Source: Macrotrachela quadricornifera (Eukaryota; Rotifera; Eurotatoria; Philodinida; Philodinidae). From it: a DNA stretch of 64,000 nucleotides. Under the pieces are notes generated by a model. It searched no databases, was not told where the DNA came from, and worked only from the letters and a program-made list of their open reading frames with translations. The position numbers and the translations under genes are program-made. Of the stretch, positions 48,885 to 59,662 are shown in pieces. Numbering within the stretch: the first letter of the stretch is position 1; each line of letters opens with the position of its first letter. The stretch spans positions 78,851 to 142,850 of the forward strand of contig JAJEKB010000944.1 in NCBI GenBank assembly GCA_022393335.1, read 5' to 3'.

Positions 48885-50405
48885 AGATAAGAGACGGCTC
48901 GCCAGATCATCGAATAAGCTGCCCGTCGCCAAAGCTTTTTTTTTGATTTTTTAGCTTAAATGATAGAGCATATCCAGAAACTATTAAATCTAAAATAATA
49001 CCTCTTTCCGATGTACAGGTGAATAATGCCGAAGATTATAATCTTCGATTTTTTTGAGGATAGACCACGAAAATCTAGAAAAAAGAACGTTTTTAGACGT
49101 TGACAGTATTTTGGAGTTCTATTGCCAGTGTTTGTGGTACAAAGTTCAAGCTAGTTTGAAAATTTGCAGGAAAAAGTTCTCTACAAAATCATATATATGT
49201 GAATGATTATCAAAATGACCTTCACTAGATTATCCACTTTCTACAGGTAGTGAGGGGTCTATGGTTGATGATCATTCTTGAACTAGTATTTTGGCTCAAA
49301 ATTTGTCAAACCATGCTGTCCGAAAAAAATGAAACTATATTCTGAAAGCGCATGAAATTCCGTATCATTTGATGTATTACTCAATGGAAAAAACAAGTGC
49401 ATGAGTGTTTAGTAAGGACCACAATAGATAAAAAAAGGGAAAAAATCATATAAAAGCATGCTAAATCAATAAGATTACGTTTTTATCTAGCAGCTTTCCG
49501 CATTATAAGTCAATACAAAAGCGAAACAAATATCATACTCGTTAACAGCCTGAAAAACTGCATCGACTCAGGTATATTTCACGAAAAAAGATTTTTCTAT
49601 CAAAAAGTGACCTGTACCTTTCCTTAGCCCTTCTCTCTCATAGAACTATCCTTGAGGAAAGATACAAGTTAGTTTTTGATGGAAAAATTATATTCATGAA
49701 ATGTATCTGAATCGCTACCATTTCCCACGCTGTTTACGAATATGATATTTGTTTCGCTTTTGTATTGACTTATAATGTGGAAAGCTGCTAGATAAAAATG
49801 TAATTTTATTAGTTTACCATGATCTCCTATGATTTTTTCCCCTTTTTCACCTATTGTGGTCCTAACTAAATACTCATGCACTTGTTTTTCCCATTGAATA
49901 ATATATCAATAGATGTACAAATTTTACGGCTATCAGAATATAGTTTCAGTTTTTTGGGACAGCATGGTTTGACAAATTTAGAGCTAAAATACAAGTTAAA
50001 GAATGATCATGAACCATAGACCCCTCACTACTTACAGAAAGTCGGTAACCTAGTAAAGATAATTTTGATAATCATTCCTATATATATATAGTTTTGTAAA
50101 AAACTCTTTGCTGCACATCTTGAAATTAGCCCAAACTCTGTTCGAGGAGCAATGATAGAGAATATCCCAAAAAACTGTCAACGTCTAAAAACGTTCTTTT
50201 TTTCTGAATTTTTGTGATTTACTCTCAAGAAATCGAAGATTGTAATCTTCAGCATTTTTCATCAGTATATCGAAAAAAAGTAATATTTCGGACTTAATAG
50301 TTTCTCGATGTGCTCTATCGTTTAAGCTAAAAAATCCAAAATAGGAGGTGTGACGGCGCCCTGCCTTATATAGGGTGGCTCGATCATCTGACAGACTCTC
50401 TATTA
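48885..50405. mobile_element. 1.5-kb foldback element with arms of about 650 bp
   Basis: The left arm (about 48890-49550) reappears inverted at about 49725-50400. Easily seen anchors are AGCAGCTTTCC with GTCAATACAAAAGCGAAACA (49490-49530 against 49735-49795), CTATGGTTGATGATCATTC against GAATGATCATGAACCATAG, and the outer TTTTTTAGCTTAAAYGATAGAGCA. The central loop is about 175 bases. The ends read GAGACGGCTCGCCAGATC and GAGAGTCTGTCAGATGATC; the exact target duplication is unclear. No transposase frame, so it is non-autonomous or a large palindromic duplication. Confidence 0.82.
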
Positions 50406-51540
50406 GGCCTAATTATATTCACAAAGATGTGAAATGAGTGAACTGCATCGTGCATCTCCATGAATAACATTAGTTTACTTATTTTACAAAATAAAAACCT
50501 TCTAGTTTCCCTGCATCAACTTTTCATGTTTTATCACATTCGTATTTGTTTCATTAATTAATGGTAATATAATGATTTCACAAGAGATACTATTCCTTAT
50601 TCATTCTGCAATTATCGACTACATAAATCTATGTATAAATGATATATTACATTTAAAACAAAGCCTCTTCTATTCAAATCGAATAATTATGATTCCTAAG
50701 CACACTAAAAAGTGATCAAAGTAAAAACTAACTTCTTTAAAGTTTTTCGTTTTCATCGCGTGTTACCATTTTCCATCTTTCTTGAAATAAGAAAAGGGTG
50801 TTTTGAAAACCATGTTCTCAATCGCTTACCTCAATGGAATTCGTCACATCAAGATAAAAAGTGATTAAGAAAATTTAGATTACAATTATGAAATAGATGT
50901 CAAAACAATCTTTTACAAATTCACCAATAAATATCATTTTTTTCAGTAGTTTTTAAACATTATCCATTTTAATTAGTTTCCTTCCAAAATCTGTACAACA
51001 ATAATGAAACAAATGATCAAGAGCAAAACTTAACTTACTCGTCATTATCATGCAATGCTTAAATAAAAAAATTCAACCGTATCTTTCACTTCCATCTCTT
51101 TTCTACTCAACTTCACAGTAACCCAAACTCGTGAAATCACGACGCAAACGAATAAACAAAACCAAAATTTGATTCAACAAACCGTAACCCAACAAAGCTG
51201 AAAGATTTTCTCAACACCCACCTCGCCATTTCGTCACCACTACACACAACAATCAACAATTGTTCCCAATAACTCGTCAACAAAACAAAGCAAGCAATTA
51301 CCAACTTCAGCCAACAAAATATCATTAAATAAGAGCATGAAAATACGAATGAATTATTCCAAAACTCTAACATCCATTCATTCGAAAATAACAAAACATG
51401 ATCATAAATTTCACAACTACAAAACTTGAATACAACTATCAATACATTATTCAAAAAATCCATCAACATATTTTCATCTTTTAAAAACATTCCACTGTAT
51501 CTTCATTACACTTATAAACGCACAAAACAAATAACGTAAA
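50406..51540. other. Intergenic, C-over-G skewed in its second half
   Basis: No gene. From about 51090 to 51540 the plus strand is rich in A and C and poor in G. In the two lines 51121-51180 and 51241-51300 I count about 31 C against 10 G. The minus-strand ORF at 51137-51490 is a by-product of this bias (Phe/Leu/Val/Cys-rich) and is not supported as a gene. Confidence 0.6.
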
Positions 51541-51544
51541 AGTT

Positions 51545-52930
51545 CAAAAATCAATATTGATGATGAAATAAATATGAAATTATTTGTTTCATTTCATGAG
51601 AATCAGAGGGTTTTTGAATTCATTTGAAAAAGATTGCATTCAAAAATGAATGTTGATAATAAAATAAATATGAAATTATTTGTTTAGTTTCATGAGAATC
51701 AGAGGATTTTTGAATTCATTTGAAAAAGATTGCATTCAAAAATGAATGTTGATGATAAAATAAACATGAAATTATTTGTTTAGTTTCATGAGAATCAGAG
51801 GATTTTTGAATCGATCTTACGAAGATTCCATTCAAAAATGAATGTTGTTGACAAAATAAATATAAAATTATTTGTTTAATTTCATCAGAATCAGAGGATT
51901 TTTGAATTCATCTGACCAAGATTGCATTCAAAAATGAATGCTGATAATAAAATAAATATGAAATTATTTCTTTCATTTCGTGAAAATCAGAGGATTTTCC
52001 AATCGATCTTACGACGATTCCATTCAAAAATGAATGTTGATGATAAAATAAATACGAAATTATTTCTTTCATTTCATGAAAATCAGAGGGTTTTTTGAAT
52101 TGATCTTATGAGGATTCCATTCAAAAATGAATGTTGAAGATAAAATAAATATGAAATTATTTCTTTAATTTTGTGAAAATCAGAGAGTTTTTGAATTGAT
52201 CTCATCACGAGTGCATTCAAAATGAATGTTGATGATGGAATAAATATGAAATTATTTCTTTATTTTGATGAAAATCAGAGGATTTTTGAATTCATCTGAC
52301 CAAGATTGCATTCAAAAATGAATGTTGTTGCTAAAATAAATATGAATTAGTTTCTTTCATTTCATGAGAATCAGAGGGTTTTTGAATTCATCTGACCAAG
52401 ATTGCATTCAAAAATGAATCTTGTTGATAAAATAAATATGAGATTATTTCTTTAGCTTCATGAAAATCAGAGGATTTTTGAATTGATCTTACGAAGATTC
52501 CATTCAAAAATGAATGTTGATGATAAAATAAATATGAGATTATTTCTTTAGCTTCATGAAAATCAAAGGGTTTTTGAATTTTTCTGAAAAAGATTGCATT
52601 CAAAAATGAATGTTGATGATAAAATAAATATGAAGTTATTCGTTTAATTTCATAAAAATCAGAGGATTTTTGAATTGATCTTACGAAGTTTCCATTCAAA
52701 AATGAATGTCGATGATAGAATAAATATGAAATTATTTCTTTAATTTCATGAGAATCAGAGGGTTTTTGAATTCATCTGACCAAGATTGCATTCAAGAATG
52801 AATGTTGTTGNNNNNNNNNNTTTTGAATTCATCTGACCAAGATTGCATTCAAGAATGAATGTTGTTGATAAAATAAATATGAAATTATTTCTTTAATTTG
52901 ATGAAAATCAGAAGGCTTTTGAATTCATCT
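51545..52930. repeat. Minisatellite, about 14 copies of a 96-bp unit
   Basis: The anchor AATCAGAGG recurs at 51601, 51697, 51793 and 51889, 96 bases apart, and on to about 52908. Each unit holds TTTTTGAAT, one of two alternative 20-base segments (a CATCTGACCAAGATTGCATTC type or a GATCTTACGAAGATTCCATTC type), the near-palindrome CATTCAAAAATGAATG, and GATAAAATAAATATGAAATT. The two unit types alternate irregularly. Since 96 is divisible by three, an open minus-strand frame appears at 52388-52699, but it is not evidence of a gene. Confidence 0.93.
52764..52867. other. Small gap (10 N) flanked by identical 47-base copies
   Basis: 52764-52810 and 52821-52867 are identical over 47 bases, the same length as at the other gap. 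In a tandem array a real repeat could also do this, but the equal length points to an unmerged assembly overlap. The copy number of the minisatellite is therefore uncertain. Confidence 0.75.
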
Positions 52931-54635
52931 AACTGTCATTAGTTGAATCGGTAATATGGTGGATGTTTTTATATTTAAAATTTGTTTGTTTGTCGGTTGA
53001 TCTCTCGATAGATTCGAAGAAGGTTGATATTCATCACCGGTTTGTTTTTGTTCGTTAGTCGTTTGAATTTCGTGTTTGTGCTGTGCTAAAATTGGAAGAG
53101 GTATATTATTTTATTAAAGATTTTGTTGTAGTTGTGATTTGTAAATGTGTTAGGGCTATATTAGTTTTAGTTGGCTATGGTTGGATGAAACTGGCGCGTT
53201 TGAGAGAAGTAATAGTTCAAGTTGTGTTGATGGAAATATTATAGTGCGGTGTACCTTTTTATTTGAAGAGGAAACTTTGTATTCGGAAAAATGGAAAGTA
53301 TTTTTGTTAGTTTGGACGCGAAATATATTCGAAGTAGTTTAAAAATTCGAAGAACTTATGAAGGATTTTGTGGATTAGAATTAGTTTAATCTATAGTAGA
53401 ATGAATTTTCGGAAATAATTATGATGTCACTTAATGGAATAATGATGAATGAAGTTGGTGAAACGTTTCTATTTGTTTAAAAGAAAAACTGATTCACTTA
53501 AAAATATGTTGATTTGTGCCTGCTTTTAATGGAAGTTTTTGGAAAAAGGTTTTTAGATTTTCATTAAGTGCGTATATGTGCGCCCATGGAAGCACTATTT
53601 TTGGATGACGGTAAAAATTGCAACAAATTTTGTGAAATGATGGAAAGAAAAATGGTTTTAAATGGACGTATATAGGATTTTCTTTGTAAAATATTCGTTA
53701 TTGATCGGTATATTTTCAATCATAATGTCTGACAATGTTGAGTTTTGCTGGAAAATGAACGATTATGTTGAAGAATTTTTACATACAATTCAATTACTTT
53801 GTGCTTTAGAAAAATGATAGTTTGACGGATAGCAATGTATTTTATTACTTCTCGATATAGATAGTTGTTTTTCTGATACGATGAGTTTATGTTGATTGCC
53901 GTTCTAGATTAACTTATTCAATTTAATTTGCACAAGAAAAATGATGATAAAAGTTTGATAAATAACAGAAATATTTATTAAGATTTTATTGAAATCGTGA
54001 ATTTATACTGAAGATTTAGAAGAAATGTCAAAATTGAATTATTGATCACAGTTCCATCATTCGTTCTCAACAGTAGATCAATGATAACAAGGTTTTTGAC
54101 AAGTTTTAATAATTATGTCAATATTTAAAGCATAAATATATATGTCATTTTTCTATCAGTGGATGGTTTTCATGAAAGATTATTTGATATTTCTGATGGA
54201 AACTTATGAGAAATTTATTCTTATTATCTCTCGAAATTTTATTGTTTCCAAGTTAAACAGTTTCTATCTTCAACATTTTTAAATAATTCTATTGATTGAT
54301 GAACATTCTAAACAAGTTAAAAAATTGAAGTAAGTGTATTTTAAAAATTTGAGATAGTGCTAAAGATCAATAAAATATCCTAGTATATAAAAACTTATAC
54401 GTAGATTCTTGAATAGACATATTTGAGAATCTCCAAGTTTAAAAAATATCTGAAGACAGTCTAAAGAAATAATCAGATTATAACATTGGTGTTTTCTATA
54501 TACATTATGAATTCATATTGAGTACATACTCTGAAAGGCAACTATGCCTTACAGCTGAATTTTCCACCAGATAATGGGATATATCTAGGTGTATAGAAGA
54601 AGACTTCCTTTATCCAATGCTGCATGTGTTATCAG
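52931..54635. other. Intergenic, G-over-C skewed in its first part
   Basis: No gene. From about 52930 to 53700 the plus strand is rich in G and T. In lines 53041-53100 and 53161-53220 I count about 34 G against 10 C, the mirror image of the other flank of the minisatellite. The rest is AT-rich without recognised features. Confidence 0.6.
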
Positions 54636-55429
54636 ATTCTGTTGCGTATCATCAGAAAAAATCTATATACATAATATTGAGTGTGTGCCTGTTACCAGAT
54701 TAAAGATCAACGTTTGGGTTGATCTTCAGGAGTATACGCGTGGATGAGATTGTGGTTTTATTAAAGATCATCAAGTAGCAGCAATAATAGATCCACCTAC
54801 ATCATAGCCGCCCTTACCTTTGCTCATCACACCCTAACTTTTGACCATTGTTAATTGACCTTTGATCCTTGACCCGATAACAGATACACATCCAACATTA
54901 TGTGTATGGACTAACGAGAACCCGTACGTATTGCACGGCTGTTTTTTCTGTAACGTATGGCATCAAAAATATAATCTTTGGCCCGGTGCAGACATGCGCA
55001 CACTCGACATTATGTATACACTGATGCCCTACGGCTTCATACTCTTATATCGTCTATATTTTTAGAGTTCATGTAGTCTTCAGCCTTATAGGTTCTGTAG
55101 TTCTTGTAGCCTTATACTCTTATTGCCTTAGTCTCTTTTTGCACTTCTCTTATTTCCTAACCACCTTATTGATTTACTTAGTTCAGGACATGTGGGTATC
55201 CCTATAGTATAGCCCTTAAAGTCCTGCAGGTACCCTCATAGTATAGCACTTGAGGACCTCTGGACACCTCCATAGTATAACTATTCAGGTCCTATGGGTA
55301 TCTTCAGGATAGCCCTTGAGGACATTTCCTCTTATAGCTTTATTCGACCTTGAACCTTTAACCCGGAACAGACAGACACACATGCAGAACATTATGTATA
55401 TAGATTTTGTTGCGGTACGCAACAGAACC
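54636..55429. mobile_element. Inverted-repeat element with internal direct repeats
   Basis: The outer arms match in inverted orientation: ATTCTGTTGCGTA..ATC, then AATCTATATACATAAT and TGTGTGCCTGTTACC near 54636-54715, against the reverse complement of 55345-55429. The block CCCGRNACAGACA..CACA...AACATTATGTATA from the right arm recurs in direct orientation near 54872 and 54985. The inside is less AT-rich and carries the 33-bp tandem repeat. No transposase. A related inverted segment lies near 62540-62710. Confidence 0.68.
55186..55325. repeat. Tandem repeat, four copies of about 33 bp
   Basis: Imperfect units such as GGTACCCTCATAGTATAGCA and the following CTTGAGGAC, of 35, 33, 34 and 32 bases. 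Each has a GGTAYCC or GACACC part, a CATAGTATAG part and a CTTGAGGAC-like end. It lies inside the inverted-repeat element. Confidence 0.75.
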
Positions 55430-55917
55430 GAATAATATATATACCGGTGGATCGAGGAAGTCCTCCCGTAGAAACCTGTATATATCTCTTTATCTAGTCA
55501 AAAGGTCATAGTCACCTTTAATTAACTGAAAAAAAATTTCAACTATATTTCTGTTTTTCTCAATAAATCATATTGGTCTCTAGCAATCGATCGATGCCAC
55601 GTTTTGTTTGCAAATTAATACAAAATTAAACGAATGGCATTGTCATATGAATAAATTGAATTGTCCTTTAGTTTTATTTTATTTTAATTTTCGATTTGAA
55701 ATTATTCTTTAAGAATGAAGATATAAAAACTGAACAAAACCATCCAACTACTCATTGAATCTTAATGATCTTATTTCAATTTTTTTTCTTTTGAATATTT
55801 CTAATTAATTTTATTTGGATTGTTTTTTATTGTTGAAAATGACAATTAGTTAAAGAAAACGTCAAATTAACTTCACAAATATATTTTTCAAAGAATGGAC
55901 TTTACTATTTTAAGCAG
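55430..55917. other. Spacer, no gene seen
   Basis: AT-rich sequence between two repeat elements; nothing recognised. Confidence 0.5.
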
Positions 55918-56134
55918 CAGTATCACTTATTTAAAATTTTGGAGATTTCCTACATCTCTCACCACAGCTATGTCATCTCTTGCGAAGAGATGTGCATCTC
56001 TGAAGGAGATGTTACATCTCTAGTGGCAAATGGTTGCATCTCCCGTAAAGAAATGTTGTATCTCACGTAGGAGATGCTTCACATTTCTACGGAAGATATA
56101 ATAGATCTTCCAACTCTTGGATATATGACACTAC
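55918..56134. mobile_element. Foldback element, family copy B
   Basis: The left end AGTATCAC and AAAATTTTGGAGAT, and the right end (read inward on the minus strand) GTAGTGTCATATATCCAAGAG, match copies A and C. The inside is a run of CATCTC...GAGATG hairpins (at least four between 55950 and 56090). No coding capacity; the ORF starting at 56074 is chance. Confidence 0.72.
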
Positions 56135-56957
56135 TTCGTCATTTGAACAGCGATCGTATGGTTTTCCACTATGACTGTAGAAAATTGAACGACGGTAATA
56201 ACCGACAAAAGAACAATAGTATTAAATGGATCTCATTGGATAGAATAAAAAATACTGAGTCTTTTTTATTTATGCCTATTACTTTGTTCTGTTTTTACAA
56301 ATCAAATTTTGGTGTTGTTAAAAGACATAGTTACCACTACAAAACAATACATTATAGAACATTTTTCAAGTAAAAGTTAAAAGAACTTTCGGGATAACTG
56401 ATGGTCCATACAAAATTACTCTCGAAATATTTTTTTTAATATTTCGTTCAATTACTGATGACTTGATTTGCACTCTTTCCAAATCATAGTCTGTAAAATT
56501 CTCTACGAAATTGAATAACATTAGTACTATACTCTAAAATGTCTCGCTCTCGAAGTAACTTTTTTCACAAAATCAATTATTTCTACACATCTGACAAAAC
56601 ACATTTCAAGCCGTTCAAAAAGAAGTATCCTCTGCTTTCAAGTGTATCATTTTTAAGACAGTTCAGAAATATAGTCTTCACATAACTTTATGATATTCCT
56701 ATAGTACATCTTTTTAAAAGATAGGTTGAAGCCATTCATTAACCCTTTCTTTACCGATATTTTCTTTAGTTCTGTATAAAACTGAAGAAAATTTGGGTCG
56801 CTCTCTCTCACGCGCGCACGTTTTGCATTAAATAATCAGTCACATGCGACTTCTAGCTTCTTTCATTCATTGCATGAAAAGAAATTTTCGTCGCAAGAAA
56901 TACACGTGTTGGTTTGAAAATATAGATGATATCTATCATGTAAGAAGACGACAGAAC
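56135..56957. other. Spacer, no gene seen
   Basis: AT-rich between two elements. A short CG-containing stretch (CTCACGCGCGCACG, 56808-56821) is the only unusual feature. The last eight bases (56950-56957, GACAGAAC) are the left target duplication of the hAT-type element. Confidence 0.5.
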
Positions 56958-57722
56958 TAGGGATACACCAATTCTTTTGATATCACGTCAAAAGACGATC
57001 TTTTTCTACACGAACAGCGAAACTGTCCATTAACTTTCTATATCAGCCTTATACTCAATTTTTTTCTCTATTCGAAACTGTGGTCTTAATTTATGAAGTC
57101 AAAAATTAAGTCTTAAGAATTGACAAAGAATTGACTAAAACCTATAAAAAAAAGCGAATTATCACGCCCAATTTCAGCCAATTCTAACCGCACTGGAAAC
57201 TTAGAGTAAGTATTCAATGAAATCAAAAGATATTTCCTGATAGAGCTTTCGAAACTGGACACAACTATTATGAATATCCGTCGGAATTTTGGCAGTTCTA
57301 AAATCTTAGGATGAGACTAATATTAGACTAGAAATTCTAGGAATTGATTTCTATATACTAAAAATAACATATTCCTAGTATTGAAAACTGCCAAAATTCC
57401 GACGGATATTCATAATAGTTGTGACCGATTTGGAACGCTCTATCAGAAAATATCTTTAGATTTCATTGAATACTTAATTTAAGTTTCCAGCGCGGTTAGA
57501 ATTGACTGAAATTGGCTGTAAAAATTCACTTTTTGACAGGTTTTAGTCAATTCCTTGTCAATTCTTCAGACTTAAGTTTTGATTTCATGAATTAAGACCA
57601 CAGTTTCGAATAGAGCAAAAAAATTTGAGTAAAGCCGATATAGAACGTTAATGGACAGTTTCGCTGTTCGTGCAGAAAAAAATCGTCTTTGACTCGATGC
57701 GAAAAGAAATGGTGCATCCCTA
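56958..57722. mobile_element. hAT-type non-autonomous foldback element (765 bp)
   Basis: The left end TAGGGATACACCAATTCTTTT and, on the minus strand from 57722, TAGGGATGCACCATTTCTTTT are typical hAT terminal repeats. Eight-base flanks GACAGAAC (56950-56957) and GATAGAAC (57723-57730) form a target duplication with one mismatch. The inverted repeat extends for about 340 bases on each side (for example AAAATTCCGACGGATATTC near 57394 and its mirror near 57275). The loop is about 85 bases. No transposase frame, so it must have been moved by an hAT transposase encoded elsewhere. Confidence 0.88.
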
Positions 57723-57730
57723 GATAGAAC

Positions 57731-58591
57731 GCAAAATGTTTCTTTTTCTTCCGTATCGTATCTACGAGATGTTATGCGATAACGAAAAGGTTAAACGCCT
57801 TAATTGCATCGTTCATTGCAGGAAAAGCTTTTACAAAAGTTCACTTCGCTCCAAAGTATAGAAACAAAAAGTTCCTTCCAGATAGTAATAATACCAAAAT
57901 CGTATTAATTGAAAATTTAGCATACCTAATTAAAAGTTTGGAGAATCTTCACAGATGATCTTTAAAATGTCAATAAGGAAGGTTAAAAAAATATGTTTTA
58001 TTTGAATAGGAATACAGTATGGCAAAGAAAGTACTCGCTCAATTAAAAGAGCGTTTCATGGTCTACAAAATGGGATATTGAAATTTTTCTGTTTGTCATC
58101 CAACAGCAGCATAAATTTGAAAAATTGTAAATAAAAGCTTGATATTAAACTTTATTAGTATATAATATTTCTGAACAGATAAGTTTCCCAGCTATGTTTT
58201 TCAAGAGATCCTGATATGAAATTTGTAGACAGTTTATAAACTATCTTTTCAAAAAAATGCAAGTCAAACCCTCAATAACTGGCAGCAATATTTAGAAATT
58301 ACTTGCAACATAATTCTTTATGGGCGATTCGTTCGGTTCTCTATGAATACTTTCAAAATTGTTCCCACATTTTTTGACTAATGATGGATCAACTGACATT
58401 TGTGCAAGAAATGTTGTATCACTTGTTAATCTATTATTTATTAATTATGAAAATATATTGAATTTCAACATATTTATATGATGAAATTATAGTTTTGTGA
58501 AAAACCCTAATCTTAATACGATATACAAAACGAGAATATAAATGCATAGAAAATGTTTTCAAATTATTTAAACTATGCTAAAAGATTTTCC
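57731..58591. other. Spacer downstream of the WWE-ART gene
   Basis: AT-rich. The part next to 58591 may contain an intron and short last exon of the WWE-ART gene: the coding end reads G|GTAAGT, and an acceptor ATTAAGATTAG lies about 70 bases further on. Nothing else recognised. Confidence 0.45.
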
Positions 58592-59662
58592 TCACTTACC
58601 AGAAAATCGTTGTCTTAATTGCAAATGAATCAAATGTTTGTTCTTCTCACCATCAAATTCAACGCTTTTAACACGGAAACAAACACCTGGTGTAACAAGT
58701 TCTTCTTCTTCATTAGAATATTCAGATATTTCACTAATGTCGGCAATAAAAGCAGTTAATACTTCCATAATGAATAAAACATTTCCAAATTTTTCTGCTT
58801 CTTTACGATTTCGACTAGTTGATGTATATGCTTGAAATGACCCATATACCTTGTCATTTTTGGCCATTTCTTCATATTTGGCGATCTGTTCTTCAGTCAG
58901 ATTAGCACCTCGATAAAGTGTCTTTTCGGTTGTAAGTTTTGTATTAAATGGATCATCCCAGAGTAATAAACAAAATGGACCCAATGTACGAACTTTACTT
59001 CGCCATACTTGTTCCTGTTCTTGATCACCAACTAATCTCATCGCTGCATTCAAAGTTTTATATAAGAAACTTTCCAAGGAATAGAGATAAACACAACATT
59101 TCCATACTTCCTCTATTCCAGCGTTCTTCTTTTCTCTAAGCATTTCAGCTAATTTTTTGGCTTCTCGTTCTTTTCCGATATGCTTTCCTTCTTGAATAAT
59201 ACCACGAGCAGCTTTTTCAACCATCATTGGGATCATATTTGGTTTTTTCGAAGGTAATTCATCTAGTTTAAGCCCCATGTCTCTTCGAACTTCAATTATA
59301 AATGGTGATACCCAACCATATTCGCCACCAAATGAACGTCCCGAACTAACCAGAAGATCCATAAAACGTGCTTCTCGTAGGTGTTTGTCTTCTCTTTCGC
59401 GAACTACACGCTTAATAGGCCGTTGTTTGTAATTATCAGTGTTCGATATTTGTCGATTAATTTTGAAATCAATATAATAGTCATCGAGTTGAGCTCGTGG
59501 TTGTTTATCTTGAAAGGCTTCCTCAATAATTAAATTTTCTAAATCAGAATAATGACTCCATGTAGCTTCCTCAGACTTCGAATATGGATTTGGATTAGAT
59601 TGCCACATCCACTCAACAGTTTTTAATGAATTCTTTAGCGTTGAAGACACATGTGAACCCAT
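58592..59662 (-). CDS. WWE-domain ADP-ribosyltransferase
   Basis: 356 codons from the ATG at 59662. Residues about 14-87 are a WWE domain: VEWMWQSNPNPYSKSEEATW, then IIEEAFQ, YYIDFKIN and RPIKR; WWE domains bind (iso-)ADP-ribose. A charged helical linker follows. Residues about 190-350 are an arginine-specific ADP-ribosyltransferase with a complete R-S-E triad: LYRGANL (Arg251), YTSTSR (Ser281-Ser283) and NEEEELV (Glu319 and Glu321), then GVCFRVKSVEF. It has no signal peptide, so it is probably intracellular; a WWE reader fused to an ART writer suggests that it acts on already modified targets (inference). The last codons (GK then TGA) coincide with a perfect GTAAGTGAG donor, so the true C-terminus may be on another exon. 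Unlike the ART-TPR protein at 21583-24012, its active site looks intact. Confidence 0.88.
   Translation of the reverse strand: MGSHVSSTLKNSLKTVEWMWQSNPNPYSKSEEATWSHYSDLENLIIEEAFQDKQPRAQLDDYYIDFKINRQISNTDNYKQRPIKRVVREREDKHLREARFMDLLVSSGRSFGGEYGWVSPFIIEVRRDMGLKLDELPSKKPNMIPMMVEKAARGIIQEGKHIGKEREAKKLAEMLREKKNAGIEEVWKCCVYLYSLESFLYKTLNAAMRLVGDQEQEQVWRSKVRTLGPFCLLLWDDPFNTKLTTEKTLYRGANLTEEQIAKYEEMAKNDKVYGSFQAYTSTSRNRKEAEKFGNVLFIMEVLTAFIADISEISEYSNEEEELVTPGVCFRVKSVEFDGEKNKHLIHLQLRQRFSGK

Noticed and set aside
51137..51490. 117-codon minus-strand ORF
   Set aside because: Its Phe/Leu/Val/Cys-rich translation follows directly from the A/C-rich plus strand of this skewed region; no domain, signal or splice support.
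52388..52699. Open frame across the minisatellite, resembling a 32-residue repeat protein
   Set aside because: The unit is 96 bases, so a frame stays open by default; the array as a whole is broken by stops elsewhere and has no start context.
54862..55065. 67-codon ORF near 55 kb
   Set aside because: Entirely inside the composite repeat, built from its internal direct repeats.
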